Positions 27,430 to 36,188 of a DNA stretch of 64,000 nucleotides are shown here, one piece after another (position 1 is the first letter of the stretch; each line of letters starts with the position of its first letter). Both the position numbers and the translations under genes were made by a program. Under the pieces are notes generated by a model that was given only the letters and a program-made list of their open reading frames with translations, did not search any database and was not told the origin of the DNA. Source of the stretch: Lysobacterales bacterium (GTDB lineage Bacteria; Pseudomonadota; Gammaproteobacteria; Xanthomonadales; SZUA-36); NCBI GenBank assembly GCA_014238945.1, contig JABAAB010000093.1, forward strand, positions 23,793-87,792, given 5' to 3'.

Positions 27430-28032
27430 ATGAAAATTGCAATGCAAAAATCAACTCATACCCTGCTGACTACTTTCATACTGTTGATGGTATCTGCATC
27501 CCTGTTTGCGCAGGTTTACAAATCTGTGGATGAGGATGGCAATGTGGTTTATTCGGATCAGGCGCCGCATGAAGGTGCCACACCCATCAAGCTGCGAGAA
27601 ATCAGCATTATAGAAGCCCCTTATTATCCAAAGGCTGCCAAGGACGTGGACGAGCTCACCGATGAGGATGCCGAGAAGGAATTATCCATCAGGCAATTGC
27701 GCAGGAGTTTCAGGGATTTCACCATAACCTCTCCGACCCAGGAGGAATCAATCTGGGGCACAGGCACCGATGTCAATGTGTCATGGAATACCAAGAACCA
27801 GTTGCTGCCCGGTATGGAGGTATCGATTTTTGTTGATGGAAAATTGGCAGGAAAGACCCGTGATGGTGTGATTCCGCTGGACCGTCTGGACCGGGGTGAG
27901 CACAAGGTTACTGCTGAGATTATCGATAGCCGGGACCGTAAAATCGCGACAGCCGGGCCGACTACATTTTTTATCAAGCGTACGGTTGCCAATCTTCGTC
28001 CCCGCCCCTCGCCCAGCGGCGGTGGTGGCTGA
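27430..28032 (+). CDS. DUF4124 periplasmic protein between glnA and glnL
   Basis: A 200-residue protein. ATG at 27430 has a GGAG site eight bases upstream and starts a signal peptide (MQKSTHTLLTTFILLMVSASLFA). The mature N-terminus QVYKSVDEDGNVVYSDQAPHEGA is the DUF4124 motif. The second half, TSPTQEESIWGTGTDVNVSW to ITFFIKR-type TTFFIKRT, resembles an immunoglobulin-like beta fold. DUF4124 genes are commonly found between glnA and ntrBC in gammaproteobacteria, but no function is known. The C-terminus ends in a Pro/Ser/Gly-rich tail (RPRPSPSGGGG). Confidence 0.88.
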   Translation: MKIAMQKSTHTLLTTFILLMVSASLFAQVYKSVDEDGNVVYSDQAPHEGATPIKLREISIIEAPYYPKAAKDVDELTDEDAEKELSIRQLRRSFRDFTITSPTQEESIWGTGTDVNVSWNTKNQLLPGMEVSIFVDGKLAGKTRDGVIPLDRLDRGEHKVTAEIIDSRDRKIATAGPTTFFIKRTVANLRPRPSPSGGGG

Positions 28033-28057
28033 GTAATACACATGTCACGGGCTCCCT

Positions 28058-29056
28058 ATGCTTGAAGCGCTGTCTACGGCAATCGTGGAGCTGGATGATC
28101 AGGGTTGTGTTCTGAACATGAACACGGCCGCAGAGCATTGCCTGGCCACGGGCAGGGAACGTGCCAGGGGAAGCCATTTCAAATCCCTTGATGGTGTACC
28201 CGGTGCATTGCTCGGTGCCATTTCTGAAACCACCAATGACCAGCGCAGCCGGCATTTGCACGAGTGCAGACTGGTCGGCGGTTGGTATGACTGTAATGTC
28301 CAATCCATGCCCGGTCAGCGCATGCTGCTGGAATTTTACGATCTGAAATGGCAACAACAACAGGACAAGTTACAACAACGCGAAGTACAGACCGGCATGA
28401 TGGACCTGCTGCGCCGCAACCTGGGGCACGAGATCCGTAATCCACTGGGTGGGATTCGGGGGGCGGCACAGATGATGGCCGCAGAGCTGGAGGGCAGGGA
28501 GCTGGGCACACTGGCACAACTGATCATGCGTGAAGTGGATCGTATTGATGAGTTGCTGGCCCGTTTTGGCCAACCCGAACTGGACCGCAAGCCGGTCGAC
28601 GTTCATTTTGTATTGCGCGAGGCGGCTGAGCTTCTGCATCTGGAGTCTGCCGAGTTCCTGAGAATCATTCAGGATTATGACCCCAGTATTCCACCATTGC
28701 TGGCAGATGCATCCGCACTACGCCAACTGTTGTTGAACCTGTTGCGCAATGCGTTCCAGGCGCAGGCGACTCAAATCACCATCAGGAGCCGGGTTGAGCA
28801 TGACAGTGCCTTATTGAAGCCGGGTATCAGTTCACTCGTCAGGCTGGATGTCGATGACAACGGCATGGGTGTACCTGAATCTCTGCGCAGCATGTTATTC
28901 CTGCCACTGGTCACAGGCCGCAGGGATGGGACCGGTCTGGGTTTGGCACTGGCACAACAGATAGCCGCGGCCCACCAGGGTCTCCTGACCTATGAGCCGC
29001 TAACGCCTGGTAGTCGTTTCACACTCAAATTGCCACTGGAGCGTTTGGATGACTAA
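28058..29056 (+). CDS. glnL: nitrogen regulation sensor histidine kinase NtrB
   Basis: A 332-residue cytoplasmic kinase with no transmembrane segment. An N-terminal PAS domain (MLEALSTAIVELDDQGCVLNMN) is followed by the phosphoacceptor His124 in LLRRNLGHEIRNPLGGIRGA. The ATPase domain has the N box QLLLNLLRNAFQA, the G1 box DVDDNGMGVPE and the G2 box GRRDGTGLGLALAQQIAAAH. With PII it phosphorylates or dephosphorylates NtrC according to glutamine status. It overlaps glnG by eight bases, so the two are translationally coupled. Confidence 0.95.
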   Translation: MLEALSTAIVELDDQGCVLNMNTAAEHCLATGRERARGSHFKSLDGVPGALLGAISETTNDQRSRHLHECRLVGGWYDCNVQSMPGQRMLLEFYDLKWQQQQDKLQQREVQTGMMDLLRRNLGHEIRNPLGGIRGAAQMMAAELEGRELGTLAQLIMREVDRIDELLARFGQPELDRKPVDVHFVLREAAELLHLESAEFLRIIQDYDPSIPPLLADASALRQLLLNLLRNAFQAQATQITIRSRVEHDSALLKPGISSLVRLDVDDNGMGVPESLRSMLFLPLVTGRRDGTGLGLALAQQIAAAHQGLLTYEPLTPGSRFTLKLPLERLDD

Positions 29057-30440
29057 GTTGGCAACCGTGTGGATCGTTGATGATGATGAAGCCATCCGCT
29101 TTGTGCTTGAACGTGCTCTGGGCCGCGCCGGTTACCTCACCGAGAGTTTCACCACCGTTGCGGCGGTGACCGCCGCACTGGACAGTGGTCAGCCCGATGT
29201 CATTCTCACTGACATTCGTTTGCCGGATGCCGATGGGCTCAGCGTTTTGCAGGCGCTGGAGAACCGTGCAATCGAGGTTCCGGTCATCGCCATGACGGCA
29301 TTTTCCGATCTGGACCAGGCCGTTTCCGCGTTCAAGTCGGGTGTTTTTGATTACCTGTCAAAACCATTTGATCTAGACCAGGTCTTGTCCGTGGTCGACC
29401 GGGCATCGGCAATACCGGGTGATGGACCGGTGGTGGAAGAAACAGCGGAACCACGCAAACTGATCGGTGAATCGGTTGCCATGCAGGAGGTTTTCCGCAC
29501 CATCGGCCGTTTGTCCCGTTCCAGCATCAGTGTATTGATCACCGGTGAAACCGGTACCGGCAAGGAACTTTTTGCCCGTGCACTGCACGAACACAGCCCC
29601 AGGGCCGACGGTCCGTTCGTCGCGATCAACACTGCAGCGGTTCCCACCGAGTTACTCGAATCGGAGTTGTTCGGCCATGAGCGTGGTTCCTTCACCGGTG
29701 CCCACGCGCGGCGTGCTGGCCGGTTTGAAGAAGCTACCGGAGGTACCCTTTTCCTGGATGAAATTGGCGACATGCCACTTCCATTGCAGACCCGTCTGTT
29801 GCGGGTACTGGCGGAAGGCGACTACTACCGCGTGGGTGGACGTGACCTGCTGCGTGCTGATGTACGCGTGGTCACTGCAACCCACCAGGACCTGCTGGGT
29901 AAGATCGCCGATGGGAGTTTTCGTGAAGACCTGTATCACCGTCTCAACGTGATCACCATCAAATTACCACCATTGCGTGAACGCAGCGATGACATTCCTC
30001 TGTTGGCCCGACATTTCCTTCATCAGGCTGCCATGGACATGGGGTTGGAGGAAAAGCGGTTGCTGCCAGAGACGATCGACGTGCTGCAAAGCAAATCCTG
30101 GCCGGGAAACGTACGTCAGCTACAAAATTTGTGTCAGCAGTTGTGCGTGATGGCACCCGGCGAGCAGATACTGCCAGAAGACCTGCCGAGGGGGCTACAA
30201 ACCACCAACCCCTCTGCCCAGACAGGAGACCCCTGGTCGGACGCATTGCGTAGCTGGACCCGCAGGGCGCTGTCAAACGGACAGTCAGATCTTATGGCCG
30301 AGGCGCGTGGCAGGCTGGAAAGAACCATCCTCGACTGTGCACTGGACCACACCGGTGGCAAACGGGTGGAAGCCGCCCGCTTGTTGGGTCTGGGACGTAA
30401 CACACTGACCCGCAAGCTGAAAGAGTTTGAGGCGAGTTAG
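29049..30440 (+). CDS. glnG: nitrogen regulation response regulator NtrC
   Basis: A 463-residue sigma-54 activator. The receiver domain has the acidic pocket VDDDEA and phosphorylation site Asp55 in ILTDIRLPDADG. The AAA+ domain is complete: Walker A GETGTGKE, the sigma-54 contact loop GSFTGAH (a Ser variant of GAFTGA), Walker B GGTLFLDEIGD and the SWPGNVRQLQN sensor region. The C-terminal Fis-type helix-turn-helix reads RVEAARLLGLGRNTLTRKL. It is the expected activator at the glnA and glnK sigma-54 promoters in this window, through the palindromes at 25681, 25711 and 13329. It is a useful intact comparison for the degenerate NtrX-like protein at 51019. Confidence 0.96.
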   Translation: MTKLATVWIVDDDEAIRFVLERALGRAGYLTESFTTVAAVTAALDSGQPDVILTDIRLPDADGLSVLQALENRAIEVPVIAMTAFSDLDQAVSAFKSGVFDYLSKPFDLDQVLSVVDRASAIPGDGPVVEETAEPRKLIGESVAMQEVFRTIGRLSRSSISVLITGETGTGKELFARALHEHSPRADGPFVAINTAAVPTELLESELFGHERGSFTGAHARRAGRFEEATGGTLFLDEIGDMPLPLQTRLLRVLAEGDYYRVGGRDLLRADVRVVTATHQDLLGKIADGSFREDLYHRLNVITIKLPPLRERSDDIPLLARHFLHQAAMDMGLEEKRLLPETIDVLQSKSWPGNVRQLQNLCQQLCVMAPGEQILPEDLPRGLQTTNPSAQTGDPWSDALRSWTRRALSNGQSDLMAEARGRLERTILDCALDHTGGKRVEAARLLGLGRNTLTRKLKEFEAS

Positions 30441-30501
30441 TTGTTGTCTGTTAAATAGTCCTTTTTCGGAACAGTTCCTGTCCAAATTTGGGGTCTGTTC
30501 A

Positions 30502-31636
30502 ATGAACAAAACAACAATACTTAACTGGAGTGAACTTGAGGACCGCAAACCGACCTATGCGCTGGTTGGGGACGTGGACCTGGTGGTGGTGCGATTTGAC
30601 GATTCGGTGAGTGTTTTGTATGGGCGTTGCGCACATCGCGGCGCGCTGATGTCCGATGGGGTGGTCAGTGGCAAGAACCTGATTTGCGGTTTACACGGCT
30701 GGGACTATCGTCTCGACAGCGGCATCTCCGAATACAATAACAACGAGATTCTGCCCAAATTCAATGCCTGGGTGGAGGATGGCAAGGTCCTGGTTGACGC
30801 CGATGAGATCGCAGACTGGGCCGCCAGTCACCCACAACCTTACAACCGTGATGCATACCAGGGAATCTACCAGGACTCGCATGGCACGGCCGATGAACCA
30901 CACGTCAAGTGGATACGAAAGCTCTCGAACGAAGGTCTCCGCAAGGTCGGACACCATGGGCGTGCCGGGGCCATGGGTGTGCCGCGCGACCAACTGCCGA
31001 GGTGGGAGACCTGCAATTCGTCGTGGCCCAGTTGCACAGGTTGCCACTGCTCGATGATGAGATGGTAGGAACGGATCTTGTGATCGGGCCGAATGCAGAA
31101 AAACCGCTCAGGCTGGACATTCCCTTATTCGTCTCCGACATGAGTTTTAGAGCGCTCTCAGAAGAGGCCAAGGTCTCCCTTGCAAAAGGTGCCGAACTCG
31201 CCGGTACCGGAATTTGCTCGGGTGAAGGCGGTATGCTGCCGGAAGAACAACAAGCCAATTCCCGCCATTTCTACGAACTGGCCTCGGCACGCTTCGGGTT
31301 TTCCTGGGACAAGGTCCTCAAAACCCAGGCCTTTCATTTCAAAGGCGGACAGGGTGCAAAAACGGGCACAGGCGGGCATTTGCCCGGGTCCAAGGTCACC
31401 GGCAAGATCGCGCAAGTTCGCGAATTGCCGGTTGGCCAGCCAGCCATTTCACCTGCGCGTTCTCCGGAGCAGCACAGAGATTGGCAACATTTTTCGGGGC
31501 ATCAGTCGAGTTGATGAAGGTCATGGCACGCGCGGCCGGTCACGGGCATCTGAGTGGATTCAACATGGAAGACCTCACCACGTTTAATAAGGACATGGCA
31601 CAGCTCACTGGAGTTGCCTACGGTGGTGTTCTTTAA
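30502..31636 (+). pseudogene. Rieske + FMN-binding glutamate-synthase-like protein, broken
   Basis: Remains of one gene lie in all three plus-strand frames. The first part (ATG 30502) encodes a Rieske domain, with CAHRGALMSDG and CGLHGWDYRLDSG as the cluster ligands, and continues to VGHHGRAGAMGVPRDQLPRW. Near 31005 the frame changes to DLQFVVAQLHRLPLLDDEMV, FVSDMSFRALSEEAKVSLAKG, GTGICSGEGGMLPEEQ and GTGGHLPGSKVTGKI up to QPAISPAR. It then jumps directly, around 31470, to LATFFGASVELMKVMARAAG and the family's C-terminal end LTGVAYGGVL with stop at 31634. By comparison with full-length family members, 150 or more residues carrying the FMN and iron-sulfur region are deleted. The gene cannot make a working enzyme. 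Confidence 0.85.
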
Positions 31637-31709
31637 ATTATATAAGCCGGTTTAGAAGGCTTAAATTCAGGTAACGGAGTCAATGTGTTGACTACAGGTT
31701 GTCGGTTGA

Positions 31710-32321
31710 TTACATGGCGACCGCCGTTAACTCCGACAATGACTGAATCTGTAACCCTTCGACGTCAAAATTATCGGGATTCAGCCAGGCTTCAAAAGCC
31801 GCCTTCAGCGCAGGCCACTGTTGGTCGATGACCGAGTACCAGGCGGTATCCCGATTTCGGTTCTTGTAATGCAGGGCCTGTCTGAAAGTGCCTTCGTAAG
31901 TGAATCCGAGCCGTTTGGCCGCATCATTTGAGGGGGTATTCAATGCATCGCACTTCCACTCATAACGGCGATAGCCAAGTTCAAAAGCACGCTGCATTAA
32001 CAAATACATCGATTCCGTCGAGGCCCGCGTTCGTTGTAGCAACGGCGAAAAATTGATGTTTCCCACTTCAATCGAGGCACAGCCCGGGTTGATTCGCATG
32101 TAGCTGGCAACACCGATTGCCTGCTCGGTGATCTTGTCGATAACCGCATGGAACAAAGGATCCCCATGGAAACAGTCTTATTGCATCCAGTGGATGTATT
32201 CATCCAGCGTCGCGAACGGACCATACGCCAGATAGGTCCAGTTGCGATCTTCACTCTCGTGGCTGTTTGCCGAAAATAAATCCGCCGCATGACGATCGAT
32301 GTCCAGGCTCTCCAGGCAACG
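31710..32321 (-). pseudogene. GNAT acetyltransferase, N-terminally truncated and with a nonsense codon
   Basis: One minus-strand frame encodes a GNAT protein of the RimJ/RimL-like type: LESLDIDRHAADLFSANS, NWTYLAYGPFATLDEYIHW, then a TAA at 32180-32178, then DCFHGDPLFHAVIDKITEQA, EVGNINFSPLLQRTRASTES, KCDALNTPSNDAAKRLGFTY and the C-terminus. The frame is the same on both sides of the stop, so a single substitution (for example CAA to TAA) explains it. The 5' end is also lost: at about 32320 the sequence switches to an unrelated membrane-protein gene in another frame. Related enzymes acetylate amino groups of peptides, antibiotics or small amines. Confidence 0.75.
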
Positions 32322-32557
32322 ATAACGCCCATCATCACAGTGAAAAGACTGATCACTGCTGCCACGTGAAAGGGCCCGAAATGGCCCCAGAGCTGATAAA
32401 TGGAGAGCGCACTGATATTGAGCACCAGCATGGTGGCCAGGTAGACGCGACCGCAGTAACGATGAAATACCGTTCCCTTGCGATTGAACACCACCACTGC
32501 GCCAGTGGCCATGGCCAGAATAGCGGTATAGAAATGAGTTTGCCCTAACCAGTTCAC
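31997..32557 (-). pseudogene. truncated DUF2306-like membrane protein running into the GNAT remnant
   Basis: The frame from 32557 (MNWLGQTHFYTAILAMATGA) encodes three hydrophobic helices, FYTAILAMATGAVVVF, VYLATMLVLNISALSIY and VAAVISLFTVMMGVIVAW, like the start of DUF2306-type membrane proteins (usually four or more helices). After residue 82 (about 32312) the open frame is the GNAT sequence read out of frame, a meaningless basic tail. I read this as a deletion junction that removed the 3' end of one gene and the 5' end of the other. Any product would lack its last helix. Confidence 0.6.
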
Positions 32558-32899
32558 GGCGTTAATTTGCCACGCAGGAATCTGTCTGACCAGTGTAAAT
32601 AGTCAGCGTGACAATTAAATTGAAATTACGGACCTGTCAGGTCGGGCAGGCCGGCTGTCAAAGTCATTCTTGAACAGTTTACTTCCAGGCTGGTTCGACT
32701 CACTTGCTGGTCAGATAAGTTATCCGTTTTTTGATCAGCTCCTTTCTTCGTTTCCTGGACACGATTCTGCTAAAAGTCGGTTGTTCCCAATGTTGATAGG
32801 TAAGGTTCAACATCGAGGGCCAGCTGACTCAATGACAATTGCCAATGCTTACGGTACAGTTTGCGTAATTCTCAAAGACTGACAAATGAACACCATTGC
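32558..32899. other. gap holding repeat copy A; no plus-strand gene
   Basis: 342 bases between the truncated membrane gene and the AspH-type gene. The middle is occupied by the 167-base repeat described separately. The remaining left and right flanks show no credible gene; the right flank must hold the AspH promoter. Confidence 0.5.
32637..32803 (-). repeat. dispersed repeat copy A, 3' end of a duplicated minus-strand gene
   Basis: This 167-base stretch recurs at 42327-42494 at roughly 85% identity by eye. On the minus strand both copies encode nearly the same C-terminal peptide: here LTYQHWEQPTFSRIVSRKRR then KELIKKRITYLTSK and a stop at 32700-32702. Differences between copies are largely synonymous or conservative, which shows that the peptide was under selection. 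The 63 bases after the stop are also shared, as for the end of a mobile element. In this copy an ATG at 32813 makes a 37-residue frame. The family is not recognised. Confidence 0.75.
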
Positions 32900-33463
32900 A
32901 TGAACATTGACACACCGTTACGCGAACTCGGCGCAGTTGATATTGCCCCGCTTCGTGATTTGATACTCAGCCAGGAGGAAGTGGCCTGGCATGAGGACGA
33001 TTTTCGACAGCAGGTTTACGATGTCCATAGGGAAACCGAATCTATCGTGATGGTGTTTACCCATGGTGATGACTGGCCCAATTGTGAGGTTCGCAAGGAA
33101 CCTGGCTGGGACCGGCTTGCCGATGCAGCCATTCCGGTCATGCATAACATCATCAAGAATCACTATCCGCCGGGTGGTACGATTATTCGGGCCATGGCGG
33201 CAAAACTGCTGGTTGGTGGGAAAATTGTACCGCATCGTGACACGCATCCTTCATTCCGCGCGGGTCATCGCATACACCTACCGATAACAACCAATCCCCG
33301 CGTTCGATTTTTCATCGATGGACGGCCATACCTGTTCAAGGTCGGTGAAGCCTATGAGCTCAATAATCAGAAAAAGCACAGTGTTTCCAACAAGGGTACC
33401 GAAGACCGGATCACATTTATCTTCGATTATGTGCCGGCATCTGAATTTCAGAGGAAATCCTGA
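32900..33463 (+). CDS. aspartyl/asparaginyl beta-hydroxylase (AspH) family dioxygenase
   Basis: A 187-residue cytoplasmic protein starting MNIDTPLRELGAVD at ATG 32900. The AspH fold is marked by the first iron ligand in IVPHRDTHPSFRAGHRIHLP, the conserved NNQKKHSVSNKG with the second His and DRITFIFDYVP at the end. Such enzymes are Fe(II)- and 2-oxoglutarate-dependent and hydroxylate Asp/Asn side chains or peptide natural products. The bacterial substrates are mostly unknown. It converges with the TonB receptor gene and ends just before a shared terminator. It may belong functionally with the sulfotransferase cassette on the other strand; that is inference. Confidence 0.85.
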   Translation: MNIDTPLRELGAVDIAPLRDLILSQEEVAWHEDDFRQQVYDVHRETESIVMVFTHGDDWPNCEVRKEPGWDRLADAAIPVMHNIIKNHYPPGGTIIRAMAAKLLVGGKIVPHRDTHPSFRAGHRIHLPITTNPRVRFFIDGRPYLFKVGEAYELNNQKKHSVSNKGTEDRITFIFDYVPASEFQRKS

Positions 33464-33481
33464 TTAACAGCAGGCAAAAAA

Positions 33482-33502
33482 AAGCCCCGACCAGCGGGGC
33501 TT
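33482..33502. terminator. bidirectional terminator between AspH-type gene and TonB receptor
   Basis: AAGCCCC-gaccagc-GGGGCTT is a 7-bp stem with a run of A on the left and a T-rich stretch (TTCTTTCTT) on the right, so it can stop transcription from both converging genes, whose ends lie within 20 bases on each side. Confidence 0.85.
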
Positions 33503-33520
33503 CTTTCTTGTGCATTTCCC

Positions 33521-36007
33521 TTAATCCGAGAAGTGTTTCTTGACACGGACTCCAAACTCCCTGGGACGATTGGTATAGATTCGCCCAACACCATCCCGGC
33601 CGTCTTCGACACTGGAGAACGGCAGCTCGAAATAGCCCGCGGCCCGTGTGTACTCCGCCCGCTCGTCTGTGAGGTTACTGATAAAAAAGTCCACCTCCCA
33701 CTCACCGGATTGAAAACCGACGCGGAAGTCCATGATGTCGTACGAGGGCGACTCGAACTGCGGGTTTGCCCCGGTTGCTGACGGTCTGATCTGGTTGACC
33801 GAATCACCAGTGTGTGACCATTGCAGTCGTGCAAACCACTCAGCGTCCATTGCCTGGGTATTCCAGTTGTAGTCCAGCCAGGCAGCTGCTTTGAATTCCG
33901 GTGCCAGGGGTAGTCTGGTTCCAGCTGGAATCTCGATTGTGTCAGGATTCGTATCAATGCTGACATCCGTATCGGTCTCGGAATTGATGCTTGTGAGATT
34001 CATCCCGAATTTCAGTTGTTCGGTCACCACCGCGTCGAATTCAATTTGAAATCCATCAACGACGGCGTCACCGACATTGGCGATAACCTGTTGCCAGGGC
34101 TCTCCATCGGCGTAACTCGGGTCAAGCACGCGCAACTGATAGTCCTTCCAGGTCATGTCATAGTAGGTGAAGTTGAGCTGGTATCGGCCATTCGCCCAGC
34201 GTGTCTTGGCGCCTATCTCAAAGTTCTCCAGTTTGTCAGCGTCGAATACGACCGGCAACACCGGGTTACCACGGGCACGGTTGGTGCCCCCGGGTCTGAA
34301 TCCTTCGCTGTACAGCGCGTAAAGCAGCTTATCATCTGCAGGTGAGTAGGATACGCTCAGCTTCGGCACGAAATCCGAGCTGCCACCGGTCGATATGGAG
34401 GGCCCTCCCTGGGCTATGAAATCAGACGAAGATACGACAAAGTTCGGATTTTCGACGATGTAATTGCTCTCCATGTTCCGGTCGAAATAACGGCCGCCTG
34501 CGGTCACTGCCCACTGGTCAGCGACGCGCCAGGTCGCTTCGCCAAATATTGCCTTCTGTTCCCACTCAACCCTGGAAATCGATTCCCAGCCGTGGGTGGA
34601 GTTCAACCCGACAGACGGGTCGTCAAATACCCATTGCCAGTATTTTATTGCCACCGAATCCTGGTAACTGTAATTGGTCGGAATGCCCCAGGGTGAGTTC
34701 CAGTCGTCGTTGGTCTTCTCGTAAAAGAGCCCGACGATCCAGTCCAGATTATCGTTACCACCTGAGAAGCGCAGTTCCTGGGCAAACTTGCTGGAGTCAG
34801 TCAAAAAGCGCTGCGCCAGAATGACATCAGTCAGGCTGGTTGGGCCAAAACAGTATCGAGGATAGTACAACGCAGTGCCCAGGGTCGGATCGACGAAATA
34901 TCCCGTATAAACCGCTGGATCCCACTGGTAGAGACAGGCCCAGGACTGGTAGTACTTCTGATAGACGGTCGCATCTTCGAACGTTTCTGTTTCCCTGGTG
35001 TAGTAACTTGTTGAAGACACAAGCTGCGCCCAGCCCAGGTCGCCCTGAATGTTCAGGTTGACCGTATCCCATTGATCATCGCGGAACCCGTCCTGGAATT
35101 TGACCACTTTGAGGTCGCCAACGAACGGGTCAAAGTGGTTGCCCGTACCTGAATCAGCCTCGGTTTTGTGATAGGTATAACCAGCCGTTGCCGTCCATTG
35201 ATCGTTGAAGTCATAACGCACCAGGACTCTTCCGCCATTGAAGTCGACATCGTTCCAGTCATCTTCGACAGCGTCTGCGTTGTCCAGGGTATGAAAGTCT
35301 TCCGGGAGGGGTGAGCCGTAGTGGGTATCGGGTGTATGCCCGAACACATTGTCGATATAGCCAGCATCTTTTGCGGTAAACCCAACCAGGCGCACAGCAC
35401 CCTTGCCATCACTGAACGGGAAGTTCAATACAGCGTTCACATCATGGCTGAAAGATGTGTCTCCGCCTTGTTTCAGTGTCGTCTCAATGGATGAGTAAAA
35501 GCCTGACGGGTCGGGTTGATTGGTGATGATCCGCAGTGTGCCTGCCTGGGCTGAACCGCCATACAGGGTACCTTGCGGCCCGGACAGGGCTTCGACCCGG
35601 GCGATATCGACCATTCGAACCTCGGGCTGATCGCCGGTAATTGTTAATGGTAACTCGTCCAGGTACAGGGATGAGGGAGACTGGCCGACACCGATGGTTC
35701 CGGTGTTGACACCGCGGAAAACGATGGTTGACGAACCTGGCTGATAGCTGACTGCATTAACTGCGGGAATGAACCGGGTGTAGTCCTCGATGCCGTTGGC
35801 ACCCATTTTTTGGAGCATGATTTCCGGAATCGCCTGGATGCTGGCAGGCAGGTCCTGAAGATTTGCCTCGCGTTTTGTCGCTGTGACAATAATTTCCTCA
35901 ATTGCCAGGGCGTCTTCTTCTTCGGACTGTGCCGCGGCTGTTGGTGAGAGAACCGCCGAGATTGCAGCAGCCAATGGGGTCAGTGTGATTGCGGTTTTGT
36001 TGAACAT
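33521..36007 (-). CDS. TonB-dependent outer-membrane receptor
   Basis: An 828-residue receptor. The signal peptide (MFNKTAITLTPLAAAISAVL through TAAAQ) is followed by a TonB-box-like EEIIVTATKREANLQDLP and the plug domain, with PSSLYLDELPLT, VEALSGPQGTLYGGSAQAGT and IITNQPDPSG. A long 22-strand barrel follows, including SVSYSPADDKLLYALYSEGF, FEIGAKTRWANGRYQLNFTYY and the C-terminal REFGVRVKKHF ending near Phe. It imports a large scarce substrate across the outer membrane. The absence of siderophore-specific features and the adjacent TPR-sulfotransferase place it in the class often found in marine bacteria with organic or sulfated ligands. Ligand unknown. The tail strand ends FSD rather than a terminal Phe. 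Confidence 0.94.
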   Translation of the reverse strand: MFNKTAITLTPLAAAISAVLSPTAAAQSEEEDALAIEEIIVTATKREANLQDLPASIQAIPEIMLQKMGANGIEDYTRFIPAVNAVSYQPGSSTIVFRGVNTGTIGVGQSPSSLYLDELPLTITGDQPEVRMVDIARVEALSGPQGTLYGGSAQAGTLRIITNQPDPSGFYSSIETTLKQGGDTSFSHDVNAVLNFPFSDGKGAVRLVGFTAKDAGYIDNVFGHTPDTHYGSPLPEDFHTLDNADAVEDDWNDVDFNGGRVLVRYDFNDQWTATAGYTYHKTEADSGTGNHFDPFVGDLKVVKFQDGFRDDQWDTVNLNIQGDLGWAQLVSSTSYYTRETETFEDATVYQKYYQSWACLYQWDPAVYTGYFVDPTLGTALYYPRYCFGPTSLTDVILAQRFLTDSSKFAQELRFSGGNDNLDWIVGLFYEKTNDDWNSPWGIPTNYSYQDSVAIKYWQWVFDDPSVGLNSTHGWESISRVEWEQKAIFGEATWRVADQWAVTAGGRYFDRNMESNYIVENPNFVVSSSDFIAQGGPSISTGGSSDFVPKLSVSYSPADDKLLYALYSEGFRPGGTNRARGNPVLPVVFDADKLENFEIGAKTRWANGRYQLNFTYYDMTWKDYQLRVLDPSYADGEPWQQVIANVGDAVVDGFQIEFDAVVTEQLKFGMNLTSINSETDTDVSIDTNPDTIEIPAGTRLPLAPEFKAAAWLDYNWNTQAMDAEWFARLQWSHTGDSVNQIRPSATGANPQFESPSYDIMDFRVGFQSGEWEVDFFISNLTDERAEYTRAAGYFELPFSSVEDGRDGVGRIYTNRPREFGVRVKKHFSD

Positions 36008-36188
36008 GGGTTTTTATCCCTAGTTTTAATGAGTCCGGATTTACTTAGATCAGTTACTGGTACACTGTTGTTTGTGCTCTTATTTCTAGTACGCCTATAG
36101 AATAGAGTAGCAGAGCTCAACGAAAATTTCAGGTGAGTGAGCGTCACATACGAATATTTTTTTTAAGCGATACAAATATTGCGATGAA
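36008..36188. other. intergenic, TonB receptor promoter region
   Basis: 181 bases between the sulfotransferase stop and the receptor start. It is AT-rich around 36080-36180. No clear promoter pair or hairpin was found; the receptor may be transcribed separately from the sulfotransferase upstream. Confidence 0.4.
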
